A program made the position numbers and the translations under genes. Positions 37,312-46,009 of a stretch of 64,000 nt of DNA are shown piece after piece. Source of the stretch: Paraphotobacterium marinum (lineage in GTDB: Bacteria > Pseudomonadota > Gammaproteobacteria > Enterobacterales > Vibrionaceae); assembly GCF_002216855.1 (NCBI RefSeq), contig NZ_CP022356.1:620001-684000 (forward strand), read 5' to 3'. Positions within the stretch are counted from its first letter, which is position 1; every line of letters starts with the position of its first letter. The notes under the pieces were generated by a model that saw nothing but the letters and a program-made list of their open reading frames with translations, was not told where the DNA came from and made no database searches.

Positions 37312-37914
37312 TTGACTTTTTTAGTACCTACAACAAGTTGTAAAGCTTCTTTTATTGAAAAAAAAAGTAAGTTTATTGGAATAATATACCCTTTAAATAA
37401 TAAAGATGAGCTAACTGCCCTTTTGAAAGAAGCACAAAAACTTTATCCAGATGCGAGTCATTATTGTTATGCTTATAAAATCGGTAATGTTAGCTCACCC
37501 AGCCATGCAGGTATGAATGATGATGGTGAACCGAAAGGTACAGCGGGCAAACCAATTTTTAATCTAATCAATCATAACAACGTAAGTAATATCTTGATTA
37601 TTGTTGTTCGATATTACGGTGGAGTTAAGCTGGGGGCCGGTGGGTTGACGAGAGCTTACAGTAAGGCAGCAAGTCTTGTTTTTAAATCTATTACAACCGA
37701 AACATACTTTATGTCCTTTAAAGCCACAATCACTATTGATTATAAGTCAGAAAAAAAATTGATTATGTGGATTAATAAATCAAAGGTAATCATAGTAAAT
37801 AAGTTTTACGATAAAGCTATCACTTATGAACTATCTATTCCTCAAACCTTGGAAAGTGAATGGAATAAAATATTTGAAAGCGTAAGTATTGTAAGTAATA
37901 CACTGAAACGTTAA
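37312..37914 (+). CDS. YigZ/IMPACT (UPF0029) family protein
   Basis: 200 residues. Contains the family core KSKFIGIIYPL ... DASHYCYAYKIG ... NDDGEPKGTAGKPIFNLI ... VVRYYGGVKLGAGGLTRAYSKAA, then a second small alpha/beta domain. It fits the YigZ/IMPACT family, which in eukaryotes modulates Gcn2; the bacterial role is unclear. The start appears to be TTG at 37312 with a weak upstream GAAG; nearby ATGs are out of frame. Confidence 0.9.
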   Translation: MTFLVPTTSCKASFIEKKSKFIGIIYPLNNKDELTALLKEAQKLYPDASHYCYAYKIGNVSSPSHAGMNDDGEPKGTAGKPIFNLINHNNVSNILIIVVRYYGGVKLGAGGLTRAYSKAASLVFKSITTETYFMSFKATITIDYKSEKKLIMWINKSKVIIVNKFYDKAITYELSIPQTLESEWNKIFESVSIVSNTLKR

Positions 37915-37947
37915 AAATTTATAAAATTTTAAAGGTGGACTGAATTG

Positions 37948-38502
37948 ATGTTTAATTATAAAAATGCTTCAAAGCAAGAATTAAAAGAACAATTTAAAAG
38001 AATTGCTAAATCACAAGGTGAAAGAAACTTTATTATCAGTAATGAAAAATACTATCTTCCTAAAGTTTTAAACGAGAACGAAGAAATATTATCTTTTATA
38101 ACAGGTAGAATGAATGATACTAAATGGTTAATTACTTTGACTAACCAAAGAATTATTTTAATTGATAAAGGTCTTTTATATGGCCTAAAACAGATCACTA
38201 TTGATTTAAAACATATTTCTTCGATATCTTCGACCACTGATTTAACTTCAGGGAAAATACAGATTAATCAAGAAAATAACAATTATTTAATAGAACATAT
38301 TTCAAAAAAACTTGTTGTATACTTTGTCAAAAAGGCAAACGAAGTACTACAAACTATACACTTAGGCGGTTCTTCGTTAAAAAACTCTTCTGACGAATCA
38401 ACTGAGAATAAACTCGTTGAATTAATTGAATTGAGAGAAAAAGGGTTAATTAATGAAACAGAATTTGCAAAAGCCAAAGCAAAGGTATTAAATATCGAAT
38501 GA
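37948..38502 (+). CDS. Bacterial PH-domain protein with C-terminal SHOCT motif
   Basis: 184 residues. The middle region (ENEEILSFITGRMNDTKWLI, LTNQRIILIDKGLLYGLK, ISSISSTTDLTSGKIQI) is a bacterial PH-like barrel. The last 35 residues (LVELIELREKGLINETEFAK ... LN) are a SHOCT helix pair. Start taken as the ATG at 37948, nine bases after AAGGTGG; a TTG immediately precedes it. Such PH-SHOCT proteins are cytoplasmic and often membrane- or complex-associated. Role unknown. Confidence 0.75.
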   Translation: MFNYKNASKQELKEQFKRIAKSQGERNFIISNEKYYLPKVLNENEEILSFITGRMNDTKWLITLTNQRIILIDKGLLYGLKQITIDLKHISSISSTTDLTSGKIQINQENNNYLIEHISKKLVVYFVKKANEVLQTIHLGGSSLKNSSDESTENKLVELIELREKGLINETEFAKAKAKVLNIE

Positions 38503-38521
38503 GTACTTGTCTTCAAGTACT
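38502..38521 (+). terminator. Terminator hairpin after PH-SHOCT gene
   Basis: AGTACTTG TCTT CAAGTACT is a perfect 8-bp stem overlapping the stop codon region, with a T-rich stretch a few bases later. Confidence 0.5.
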
Positions 38522-38888
38522 ATTTATACTTTTTAGTTATGCTTTATAGAGTTCGAACTTTCATTTTTCTTAATAAGAAAGCTTAAATTAAAATATCATG
38601 AGCAAAAAGAGAATCTCAGTAATCCTAATAGATAAAAAGTAAAGCAAATAACGCGCCGCCATAAAAGCCTCAATTCCAAGATTCCAATCTTCATTAGTTG
38701 ATGAAAAGGAAAACAAAAAACCTCGCTCACATTATATTTGTACCCAGATTCAATAAAGTCGTCAAAAATATTGAAAAAAAGTTAATAAAATATTGGACGA
38801 TACATCTTGCATTAACATGTGTTCACCTTTATTATGAACACTGTTTTTTATGAACACTGTTTTTTATAAATACTCAGGAAATCAAAAA
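38522..38888. other. Intergenic region with tandem duplication
   Basis: No accepted gene. On the minus strand a short frame of about 40 codons ending near 38586 is open (includes EDWNLGIEAFMAARYLLYFL) but has no family match and a poor start; it could be a remnant. A 16-bp direct repeat, ATGAACACTGTTTTTT, occurs twice in tandem at 38834-38865 just upstream of the TraT-like gene. Confidence 0.4.
38834..38865. repeat. 16-bp tandem duplication upstream of traT-like gene
   Basis: Two perfect adjacent copies of ATGAACACTGTTTTTT (38834-38849 and 38850-38865), ending 23 bases before the probable start codon. It lies in the promoter/leader and could affect expression if copy number varies. Confidence 0.85.
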
Positions 38889-39524
38889 ATGAAAAAAATG
38901 GATGCAACAAAATTATTATTAGTCAGTTACTTTTTATTTTCATTATGTGGCTGCGCTGCCGTTGGAACAGCTGTGAGTCATATGGATAAAGAAAGTAATA
39001 CTCAAATGAGTAACAGTATTATTTTACCACCAAAAAAGAAAAGCAAAATTGTATATATTCACATTACAAACTCTACAAATCACCAAGATCTTAATATTAA
39101 TAAAAAATTAAAAGAATCATTTAAAGAGAAAGGATGGGAGGTTTCAGACAACTTAGAATACTCTAATTATGTTGTCGAAGGTAATGTCATTCAAGTCGGT
39201 AAAAAAAGCATGACTTCTGCAGAAGAAATGCTTGGCTCAGGTTACGGAGGAGCTTTTGATGGATTTGCTTCCACTGCAATATTAGCAAGCTCAGCCTCAA
39301 CTGGAGTTTATGGAGCTGTTGGTGGTGAAGTGGTTGATAATGCAGTTAAAGATGTCAACTATACCTTAATCTTAGACTTAAAAATCAATGTAAATCATAA
39401 TTTCAAAGAAGATTTTAAAACTCGTTTGCTATCAACGGTCGACCAAGTGAATTTATCATATAAAAGTGCTAAAACCCCATTGGTTGCTAATACCGTCAAA
39501 GCAGTTGTAGGATTAATGTCTTAA
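38889..39524 (+). CDS. TraT-like outer-membrane lipoprotein
   Basis: About 211 residues from the ATG at 38889, which has AGGAA eight bases upstream; an in-frame ATG at 38850 lies in the tandem repeat. Lipobox LCGCAAVG. The rest follows TraT: NTQMSNSIILPP, VYIHITNSTNHQDL, KLKESFKEKGWEV, a glycine-rich membrane segment (GSGYGGAFDGFAS ... VYGAVGGEVVDN) and VKDVNYTLILDLKI. TraT proteins of conjugative plasmids block mating and complement attack; chromosomal versions are less understood. Followed 12 bp later by another lipoprotein gene. Confidence 0.85.
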   Translation: MKKMDATKLLLVSYFLFSLCGCAAVGTAVSHMDKESNTQMSNSIILPPKKKSKIVYIHITNSTNHQDLNINKKLKESFKEKGWEVSDNLEYSNYVVEGNVIQVGKKSMTSAEEMLGSGYGGAFDGFASTAILASSASTGVYGAVGGEVVDNAVKDVNYTLILDLKINVNHNFKEDFKTRLLSTVDQVNLSYKSAKTPLVANTVKAVVGLMS

Positions 39525-39535
39525 GAGGAAATAAA

Positions 39536-40000
39536 ATGAAACCTGTTTTCTTGATATGTCTTACCTTAATATTGATGACTGGATGTTCAAGTGAAAAGAT
39601 TTTATCCCAGGGTGAGGTTGTTAAAAGCATAACAATAAATAAAAGAGGTAATGCCGAGAACGCAGGCATAGTTTCAGAAAAAGATGCTGGAACGGGTGCT
39701 GAAGCCGGTGCTATTACTGGAGGACTTCTTGGTCTTGCTTACGGACCCTTATGTGTTATCACTTGCCCAATCGGAGCTATAGCTGGTGGTGTTACAGGAG
39801 CCGTAACAGGAGGCACTTATGGAGCGGTTGATGGTGCAACTAATAATCACGCTGTGTTATATTCATATTTAGTACACGACAATCAAACTCAAGAATTGAT
39901 TTTGATTCACCAATATGACAAACAAAAAATACAAGATCATCAAATGGTGAATATTTATAAAAACAAAAAGGGATTATTTATAAAACCAGTAAATACATAA
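39536..40000 (+). CDS. Glycine-zipper lipoprotein (SlyB/Pcp-like)
   Basis: 154 residues. Lipobox LMTGCSS, then a glycine-zipper region (AGTGAEAGAITGGLLGLAYG and AIAGGVTGAVTGGTYGAVDG) with a CVITC cysteine pair between the two zippers, and a C-terminal beta-rich part typical of SlyB/Pcp. Ribosome binding site GAGGAA; 12 bp after the TraT-like gene and probably cotranscribed. An outer-membrane structural lipoprotein by family. Confidence 0.8.
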   Translation: MKPVFLICLTLILMTGCSSEKILSQGEVVKSITINKRGNAENAGIVSEKDAGTGAEAGAITGGLLGLAYGPLCVITCPIGAIAGGVTGAVTGGTYGAVDGATNNHAVLYSYLVHDNQTQELILIHQYDKQKIQDHQMVNIYKNKKGLFIKPVNT

Positions 40001-40436
40001 GTAGTTCATTAAAATTTATTAAGACACTTTTAAATCAAAATTTTCATTGAAAGTGTCTATATTGAAATTAATGGAGACTATTTTATTTTTTATGATAGTT
40101 CTGAAAAGTTGTGTTTTTTTGAGGGTGGTATTTTAGCTTCTTGATAATTTATGTACGTATAATGTTCATGACACTTGTTATATGGAAATAATCAAAATTT
40201 ACTTCATTTTCTACAATGAACTGATCTCCCTTTAAAAACCTACCCTTTCTTTTTTTAAATAATTATTAAAGAAGTAAGCATATTTAGCAAACATAAATAT
40301 TGTATTAACTTTACAATCAACAATCTTTCCATGTTGGAAACAATTTATTGAATTTTATTAAATTTTTATAAAAATAAAAAAAGCATATAATTCAAACTAA
40401 TTTTTCATAAAAGTTATATTTGCTAGGACAATTAAA
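40001..40436. other. Intergenic region with hairpin
   Basis: About 435 bp without a gene. A 9-bp stem AGACACTTT / AAAGTGTCT (40022-40058) with further pairing in the loop follows the lipoprotein operon and may terminate it. The rest should hold the promoter of the MFS gene. Confidence 0.45.
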
Positions 40437-41651
40437 ATGTTTGAACTTAATCTATCAAAAAATAATTATTTAATAATTATGATGATTCTTTCTCCAATAC
40501 TAAACATGCTTCCTGGCGTAAGTTTAGAGCTCATATCCCCTGCTCTTCCAATCATTCAACATGACTTTTCAATTTCATCATCTTTAATGAAGAGCTTAAT
40601 CAGTTTCAATATTTTGGGTTTTTGTATAGGTTGCTTGATTGTAGGTTTAATGATGGAGTTTATTGGAAGAAAAATAACTATTTTGATTGGTTTATTGATT
40701 TTTATGTGTTCAAATTTATTATCACCTTTTTGTAATTCTATAAATTTGTTACTCTTAATGAGATTTCTTCAAGGGTTTTCTATTGTTGTCGCAGCTATTG
40801 GTTCAAGAGCAATCATTACACATACCTTTACCGGTCAAGCTTATACTAAAGCTATTATTAATGCATCAACGGCTTATAGTGCTGGTATTATATTAAGCCC
40901 TTTTATTGGCTCGTATTTAGTACAATACTTTGGATGGCATTCGTGTTTTTTTCTCAGTTTTACTTTTACTTTATTAATTTTTATAAATATATTATGTTTT
41001 TTGGAAAATGACTGTTCCGATGAATTAAAACCAAAAATGATAAAAGAAAAAATATCAAATTTTTTTCTTCTAACAAAAAACCACTCTTTTATGAAAGGAA
41101 CATTAATTGTTGGATTAACTTTCTTTTTGCAAATTATATTTGCAACAGTAGGACCAGCGATAGTTGAAAATACACTTCATTTATCAGTCATTATTTATGG
41201 AAAATTTGCTCTATTAATGGGGTTGGCTTATCTTATTGGGAATATTATCAACCGAATATTAATTGAAAAATTTCCAGTGGAAAAAATACAAAAAGGCGGT
41301 TTTTATGCTAATATCTTAACGGGTTTGATTCAAATTATTTTTTCTTTTCAAACTAACATGAATTTATATGTATTTGTAATTCCTTTAATTTTCATGAATT
41401 TCTTTAGTGGTTTTATCTATGGTAATACATCTGCAATGACACTGAAATCTTTTAAAATAAATGCAAGCTCAGCAATTGCGATGCTTCTATTTTTAAGTGC
41501 TGTCGTTGGATATCTTGGTTCATTTGGTCTTTCTGTTTTTCACATAAAAAGCATAACTGAAATTGGTTTGATCATTTTTTTGATTTCATTATTCCAGTTA
41601 CTTTTAATCAAGTCTTCGCATCTAATAAGCCTCAAAAAAAGAATTTTTTAA
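40437..41651 (+). CDS. MFS drug-resistance transporter, Bcr/CflA type
   Basis: 404 residues, twelve membrane helices. Bcr/CflA features: LISPALPIIQHDF, the motif A loop LMMEFIGRKITILIG, LLLLMRFLQGFS and AAIGSRAIITHTF in the following helices, then LSPFIGSYLVQYFGWHSCFF (motif C region). A proton-driven drug or metabolite exporter. AGGA site before ATG. Its 3' end overlaps the LysR gene end by 30 bp; the neighbouring LysR genes are the likely regulators. Confidence 0.85.
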   Translation: MFELNLSKNNYLIIMMILSPILNMLPGVSLELISPALPIIQHDFSISSSLMKSLISFNILGFCIGCLIVGLMMEFIGRKITILIGLLIFMCSNLLSPFCNSINLLLLMRFLQGFSIVVAAIGSRAIITHTFTGQAYTKAIINASTAYSAGIILSPFIGSYLVQYFGWHSCFFLSFTFTLLIFINILCFLENDCSDELKPKMIKEKISNFFLLTKNHSFMKGTLIVGLTFFLQIIFATVGPAIVENTLHLSVIIYGKFALLMGLAYLIGNIINRILIEKFPVEKIQKGGFYANILTGLIQIIFSFQTNMNLYVFVIPLIFMNFFSGFIYGNTSAMTLKSFKINASSAIAMLLFLSAVVGYLGSFGLSVFHIKSITEIGLIIFLISLFQLLLIKSSHLISLKKRIF

Positions 41652-42542
41652 AAAAGTTACAAAAGTACTCGTACTATCATTTATATTCAATTCTTTATGA
41701 TAAATTAAAAATAACTCCCAATCGATTTTAGGAAAATCTTTAAGGAATATCTTTTTTAATTTACCTTCTCTTAGGGAGCTGTCGACAATACTTTCAGGTA
41801 AACATCCGACACATAAACCAGCTTCAGTGGCCGACTGAATTGAATCAAAGCTAGATAATTTAAGCAAGGACTTTTTCATAGTCAAGGCACTTACCCATTG
41901 AAATAATTTTTTTTGTGAGTATCCAAGCATATTTTGATCAAAGGGTGAAAAGTTGGATGTGACAGCAAAGGTTGTTTCTTGAATATCTCCCTTTACTAAC
42001 TCTTCTTGATTAAATAAGGGATGGCTGTTACCTACCACAAAAACCAACTCCGATTTTCTGAGAACCTCGTAATGACACTCAGCATTCATACTAGCTGGCT
42101 CGCCAGAAATAAATAAGGAGTTTTTGTCATTTAACAACTGAGTTTGCTGCTCCTCCCAAAGTGATACTTTAACATTAATTAAAATATTAGGGTGCTTTTC
42201 TTTGAACCTCTTGATAAGTTCAAACATCGGTTTCTGATGAGTAAAACCAATATTAATTTGAATGGGCTTTATTCTATTTTTTGAATATTGAGCTTGCTTT
42301 ATCAATTCTTGATATTCTTTAATCATTTTTCGAGCTTGTGGTAACAAAGATTCTCCAAACTCTGTTAATTGTATTTTTTTTCCTTTAGTCTCAAAGAGGT
42401 TATCTTCAAGTTCATCTTCTAAATTTCTTATTTGCTTATGTAAAGCAGAAGGAGTCATAAAAAGCTTTTTAGCAGCTGCTGTTAAATGTAACACTTCAGA
42501 TAGAATAATAAAGTTTTGTATTTGTTTGATTGAGAAATTCAT
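41622..42542 (-). CDS. LysR-family regulator
   Basis: 306 residues. Winged helix at residues 1-60 (IKQIQNFIILSEVLHLTAAA ... PSALHKQIRNLEDELEDNLF), then the substrate-binding domain from about 90. Overlaps the convergent MFS gene by 30 bp, so the two genes likely interact in expression. A second LysR gene (42794-43710) is a close paralogue. Effector unknown. Confidence 0.9.
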   Translation of the reverse strand: MNFSIKQIQNFIILSEVLHLTAAAKKLFMTPSALHKQIRNLEDELEDNLFETKGKKIQLTEFGESLLPQARKMIKEYQELIKQAQYSKNRIKPIQINIGFTHQKPMFELIKRFKEKHPNILINVKVSLWEEQQTQLLNDKNSLFISGEPASMNAECHYEVLRKSELVFVVGNSHPLFNQEELVKGDIQETTFAVTSNFSPFDQNMLGYSQKKLFQWVSALTMKKSLLKLSSFDSIQSATEAGLCVGCLPESIVDSSLREGKLKKIFLKDFPKIDWELFLIYHKELNINDSTSTFVTFLKNSFFEAY

Positions 42543-42793
42543 TGGTATTCCGATATATTTTAAATTTTATTAAATATCCACATAATAACCATTGTATTAG
42601 TTTAGATTAAACACATTAATTAAAATCAAATATATCATACCAAAGTTAAATAGCCATCATTTGACTTAATAACTTAACTAAAAACATATAATAAAAACAA
42701 TTACATATAATCTTTATGCAAAAAAGACATTTTTTTATTTGTGCGCTCTTAATCTATGTTAAATTTGAGTAGGTGGCCAATTAATTATACATA

Positions 42794-43710
42794 TCATAAG
42801 TCCAAATAAGATTTTTCCAAAAAATCCAAAAATGTAAGTGTATTGTCATCTAATGAACCGTCTTCATGATAAATAGCAAAAAGCTCCCAATAAATACTGG
42901 GGAAGTTTTCAATAATAATAGTTTTTAATTTCCCCTCTTTTAAAGAGCTATTTACAAAACATTCCGGTAAACAGCCAATACATAAGCCTGCTTCTGAAGC
43001 TGATTGTATCGAAGCAAAAGTTAATAAGTTTAAAAAAGAAGTATTTACCTTTAAACTATTTATAAAATCATATATTTTTTGAAACGAAGCTCCCAACTTA
43101 ATATTAGAATATAAGGGCTGAATAGCTGGAATAGATAAAGTAAGATTATTTAAATCTTCAGGTAATAAAATACTTTTATCAAATATAGGGTGACTTTTTC
43201 CAACAACAAAGACAATCTTTGATTTTTTAATATTTTATTTTTTACATTTTTATTAACTTTTAGCGGCTCTCCTGATAAATATAATGTCCCCTTGGAATTT
43301 GAAAGATATGATTGTTGTTCTTCCCACAAAGAAACATTTACATCTATTAAGATATTTGGATGCATTTCTTTAAAATTTTTAACTTTATTCATAACAGATA
43401 CTTGATGTGCAAAATCAACATTTATTGAAATGGGCGTATCATGAGTTAACGATATTTGAGCCTTTCTTATAAATTTATCGTATTCTAATATCATATTTCT
43501 TGATTGAGGTAACATAGACTCCCCAAATCCGGTTAATTCAATTCTTTTTCCTTTAGTTTTAAATAGCTTGTTACCTAATTGTTCCTCTAAGTTTTTTATT
43601 TGTTTATGTAAAGCCGATGGTGTCAAATAAAGTTTTTGTGATGCTTCCGTTAAATGCAAAGTTTCTGACAAAACAATAAAGTTATTGATTTGCTTTAGGG
43701 TTATATGCAT
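42794..43710 (-). pseudogene. Second LysR-family regulator, one-base frameshift at poly-A
   Basis: Paralogue of the LysR gene at 41622 (IKNLEEQLGNKLFKTKGKRI matches its helix region). The N-terminal frame runs from 43710 to near 43228 and then goes out of phase. If the A6 run (T6 at 43223-43228) had seven A, the frame would continue as ILKKSKIVFVVGKSHP, exactly matching VLRKSELVFVVGNSHP of the intact paralogue, through to the end at 42794. Upstream lies a five-unit hexamer repeat. Either switched off by slippage or a base-call error. Confidence 0.8.
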
Positions 43711-43729
43711 ATGGATGTCCCTTATTGTA

Positions 43730-43759
43730 TTTATATTTATATTTATATTTATATTTATA
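43730..43759. repeat. Hexamer repeat (TTTATA)5 upstream of the LysR pseudogene
   Basis: Five perfect TTTATA units, then T-rich DNA, 19 bp upstream of the start codon on the minus strand. An identical five-unit array lies at 54201-54230 at the same distance from another minus-strand start codon. Confidence 0.95.
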
Positions 43760-44802
43760 TTTTTTTAATTTGTTTTATTTAAAAGATTAAATAATCATAT
43801 TAAATAAAATGAAAGATTAAACGATAACAAACGTAGGTTTTTTTATTATTTAAAATTATATCTCTCTAAATAATGATTAAGAATTCTTAAAATTTTGACG
43901 ATACTTCCTTTTTATCAGGAACTTTTTACTTATTTTAAATTCAAACTTTCATGTGGAAAGTGTTCATTTTAAATTAGTTAACATATTATAAAAGCTCAGT
44001 CATAAAATTATATTTAGATAACTTCATGTTAATTTTTTAGATGCTTTAACTTTCATATTTATTTTTCAAGCCAAATTTGTCAAATAATCCAAACTTCTTC
44101 AATACCTCAAACAGGAAATATTTAGAAAAGTACTTATATTCTTCTAAATAAAAGATAAAGTGAATCAATTTTAACTGAGATTTAATCTTATTTAATTTTT
44201 GAAAAATATTAATAATGAGCTTTATTAGAAACTTTTCTGTTACTACGTATCGAGTCAACATAACCATAATAAAGCTATAACTTTATTTGATTCAAATTTA
44301 ATAATTTCGAATTATAATTAACAACTCTCGTAAGTATAATTTAGATACGTACACTTAAATAAATTGTTGTTAAACTCAGCTATATAGTTAATATAAATGA
44401 TATGTATTCTATGAGGTTAGGATAATTAAAAATACCAAATTTTTAAAATCTGTATAAAAAAATATAATAAATCAATTGTATATTATCGATTCTGGAATAA
44501 ATATATTCTCTATGTATTTTACCCAACTTTTGGATCAAACCTTTACCCTGTTCATCAAAATAATCCTGTGTATTAACGAACTAACTCTATTAATCTTGCA
44601 TTAACAAAGCTAAAAAGTCTAATTAACCATTAAATAATAAATCCCTATCTGTATGATATGCAGCTTGATAGCTTCAAATCTCTTTTAGTATTTAAGCTTG
44701 TTCGGTCTAGTATTAGTAAAACTGTAAATAAAAGAAAACAAGTTAAATTTTTCATATATTTTTATTACAATTTTGTATGGCCGATAATCATAATCTCAAA
44801 TC

Positions 44803-44835
44803 ACTTAACACTCATAACATGAAAACGTGTTAAGT
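44803..44835 (-). terminator. Hairpin after the third barrel gene
   Basis: ACTTAACAC pairs with GTGTTAAGT over a 15-base loop, about 40 bp past the barrel gene stop on the minus strand. No strong T tract. Confidence 0.4.
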
Positions 44836-44874
44836 AATTTTATGCGAGTTATACCGACTAAGGAAGGGTAACTT

Positions 44875-45510
44875 TTAAAATGTATAATTTACACCTAAAG
44901 AAACATTTTGAAAGCGATAAGTCTCATCAAATATATCATAATCACTGTCATTATTTTTATCTTTCCCATCTATGTAATTATACGAAAGCTCTAAAGTTAC
45001 ATTTTGTGCTATGTTGTAACCTACACCAGCTCCAAATGCTGCCTCCCATTGATTATTAGTGTCTTTATAAGAGTAACCTAAGTCACTACTATATTTGACT
45101 GTTTGAGATACATATGCTACCCCAGCTTTACCAAATAAATACAAATCATTATTCATATTAAACTGAACTTTAAACATAACAGGAATATAATAATTTGTGT
45201 TCAACTTAGCTGTTTCTGTATCCAAAAATGAATTTTCTTGTGCTTTTGGAGAGTAAAAATTTGTGCCAATACCAATTTCAGGTCCAAGAGAAAATCGATC
45301 ATTTATGTGAAATAAATACCCTACATTTACCTCTGCGGTTTCTCCATTATCATCTTTTATTTTACCTGAACCTACATCGTTAATATTATCTATATTCATC
45401 CAAGAATATCCACCTTGAATACCTGCATATAACCCTTCAGCATTTACTGATGATGTTGCAAGCCCTGATAAGCCAATAATTACTGTTGTCGTCAATAATA
45501 CTTTTTTCAT
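44875..45510 (-). CDS. Outer-membrane beta-barrel protein
   Basis: 211 residues from the ATG at 45510, the start of a signal peptide (MKKVLLTTTVIIGLSGLATS, cut near VNA) with AAGGAT upstream; the longer frame to 45585 adds a non-signal N-terminus and is unlikely. Core strands AGIQGGYSWMN, LGPEIGIGTNFYS, LFGKAGVAYVSQ, FGAGVGYNIAQNVTLELSYN and the final RFQNVSLGVNYTF match the barrel at 26853 throughout, showing recent paralogy. The shared upstream palindrome suggests common control. Confidence 0.85.
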   Translation of the reverse strand: MKKVLLTTTVIIGLSGLATSSVNAEGLYAGIQGGYSWMNIDNINDVGSGKIKDDNGETAEVNVGYLFHINDRFSLGPEIGIGTNFYSPKAQENSFLDTETAKLNTNYYIPVMFKVQFNMNNDLYLFGKAGVAYVSQTVKYSSDLGYSYKDTNNQWEAAFGAGVGYNIAQNVTLELSYNYIDGKDKNNDSDYDIFDETYRFQNVSLGVNYTF

Positions 45511-45702
45511 TTTAAAATCCTTATTTAATATAATGGTGTTTTTTATTTTTTTGAAAAAAATGGGTTTTAATACTTTATTATTCAAATTTTAAAAACCACA
45601 ACATAGTGCGAAATATTTTGCTTAGATAAACTTATTATTTTTTAGCAAAATAACCCAACTTAATGAGATAGGCATTCGCGCCTTAACTTTTAATATGCAC
45701 AC

Positions 45703-45721
45703 AATAAAACAATGTTCTATT
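45703..45721. promoter_or_regulatory. Palindrome upstream of the third barrel gene
   Basis: AATAAAACA A TGTTCTATT, one mismatch from a perfect 9-1-9 palindrome, followed by ATTGTAAATAT. The same element is at 27589-27607 before the paralogous barrel gene. About 190 bp upstream of the start. Confidence 0.6.
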
Positions 45722-45933
45722 ATTGTAAATATTCTTTAATTGAAGATTTTATAAATGTTTTTTGAAATAAATTGAATGTGTTTAAAAAAAGAAAATATAA
45801 AATTTTATGTAATCTAATTAATATTGTCGATATTGTAAGAACGTAAAATATGATAAATTTAGTTATAACTCTTCTAAATTGACCAACAATAACCTATTAG
45901 TAATACATGAAAGTGTTCAGGTTAAGTTTTATA

Positions 45934-45961
45934 AAAAAAGACCTACTATTAGGTCTTTTTT
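45934..45961 (-). terminator. Strong terminator after oppA
   Basis: AAAAAAGACCTA CTAT TAGGTCTTTTTT is a perfect 12-bp stem with a 4-base loop about 50 bp downstream of the oppA stop, giving a T-rich 3' arm on the minus strand as well. Confidence 0.8.
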
Positions 45962-46009
45962 CTATTAAAAGTTATCATAATAAATTTTATTGCTTCATAA
46001 CTAGTTAGC

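Larger units (their letters stand above)
43711..44874. other. Long A+T-rich intergenic region
   Basis: About 1.16 kb without a credible gene. It contains the hexamer repeat at 43730-43759 next to the LysR pseudogene and, on the right, the hairpin that ends the barrel gene. A 73-residue frame at 44046-44267 has no family, weak start and biased composition and is not called. Confidence 0.45.

Noticed and set aside
38586-38720. Short membrane-like frame on the minus strand
   Set aside because: About 40 codons, start unclear (TTG at best), no family; kept only as a note in the intergenic entry.
44046-44267. 73-residue frame on the minus strand
   Set aside because: No family, biased low-complexity composition, weak start context, inside an otherwise empty A+T-rich gap.
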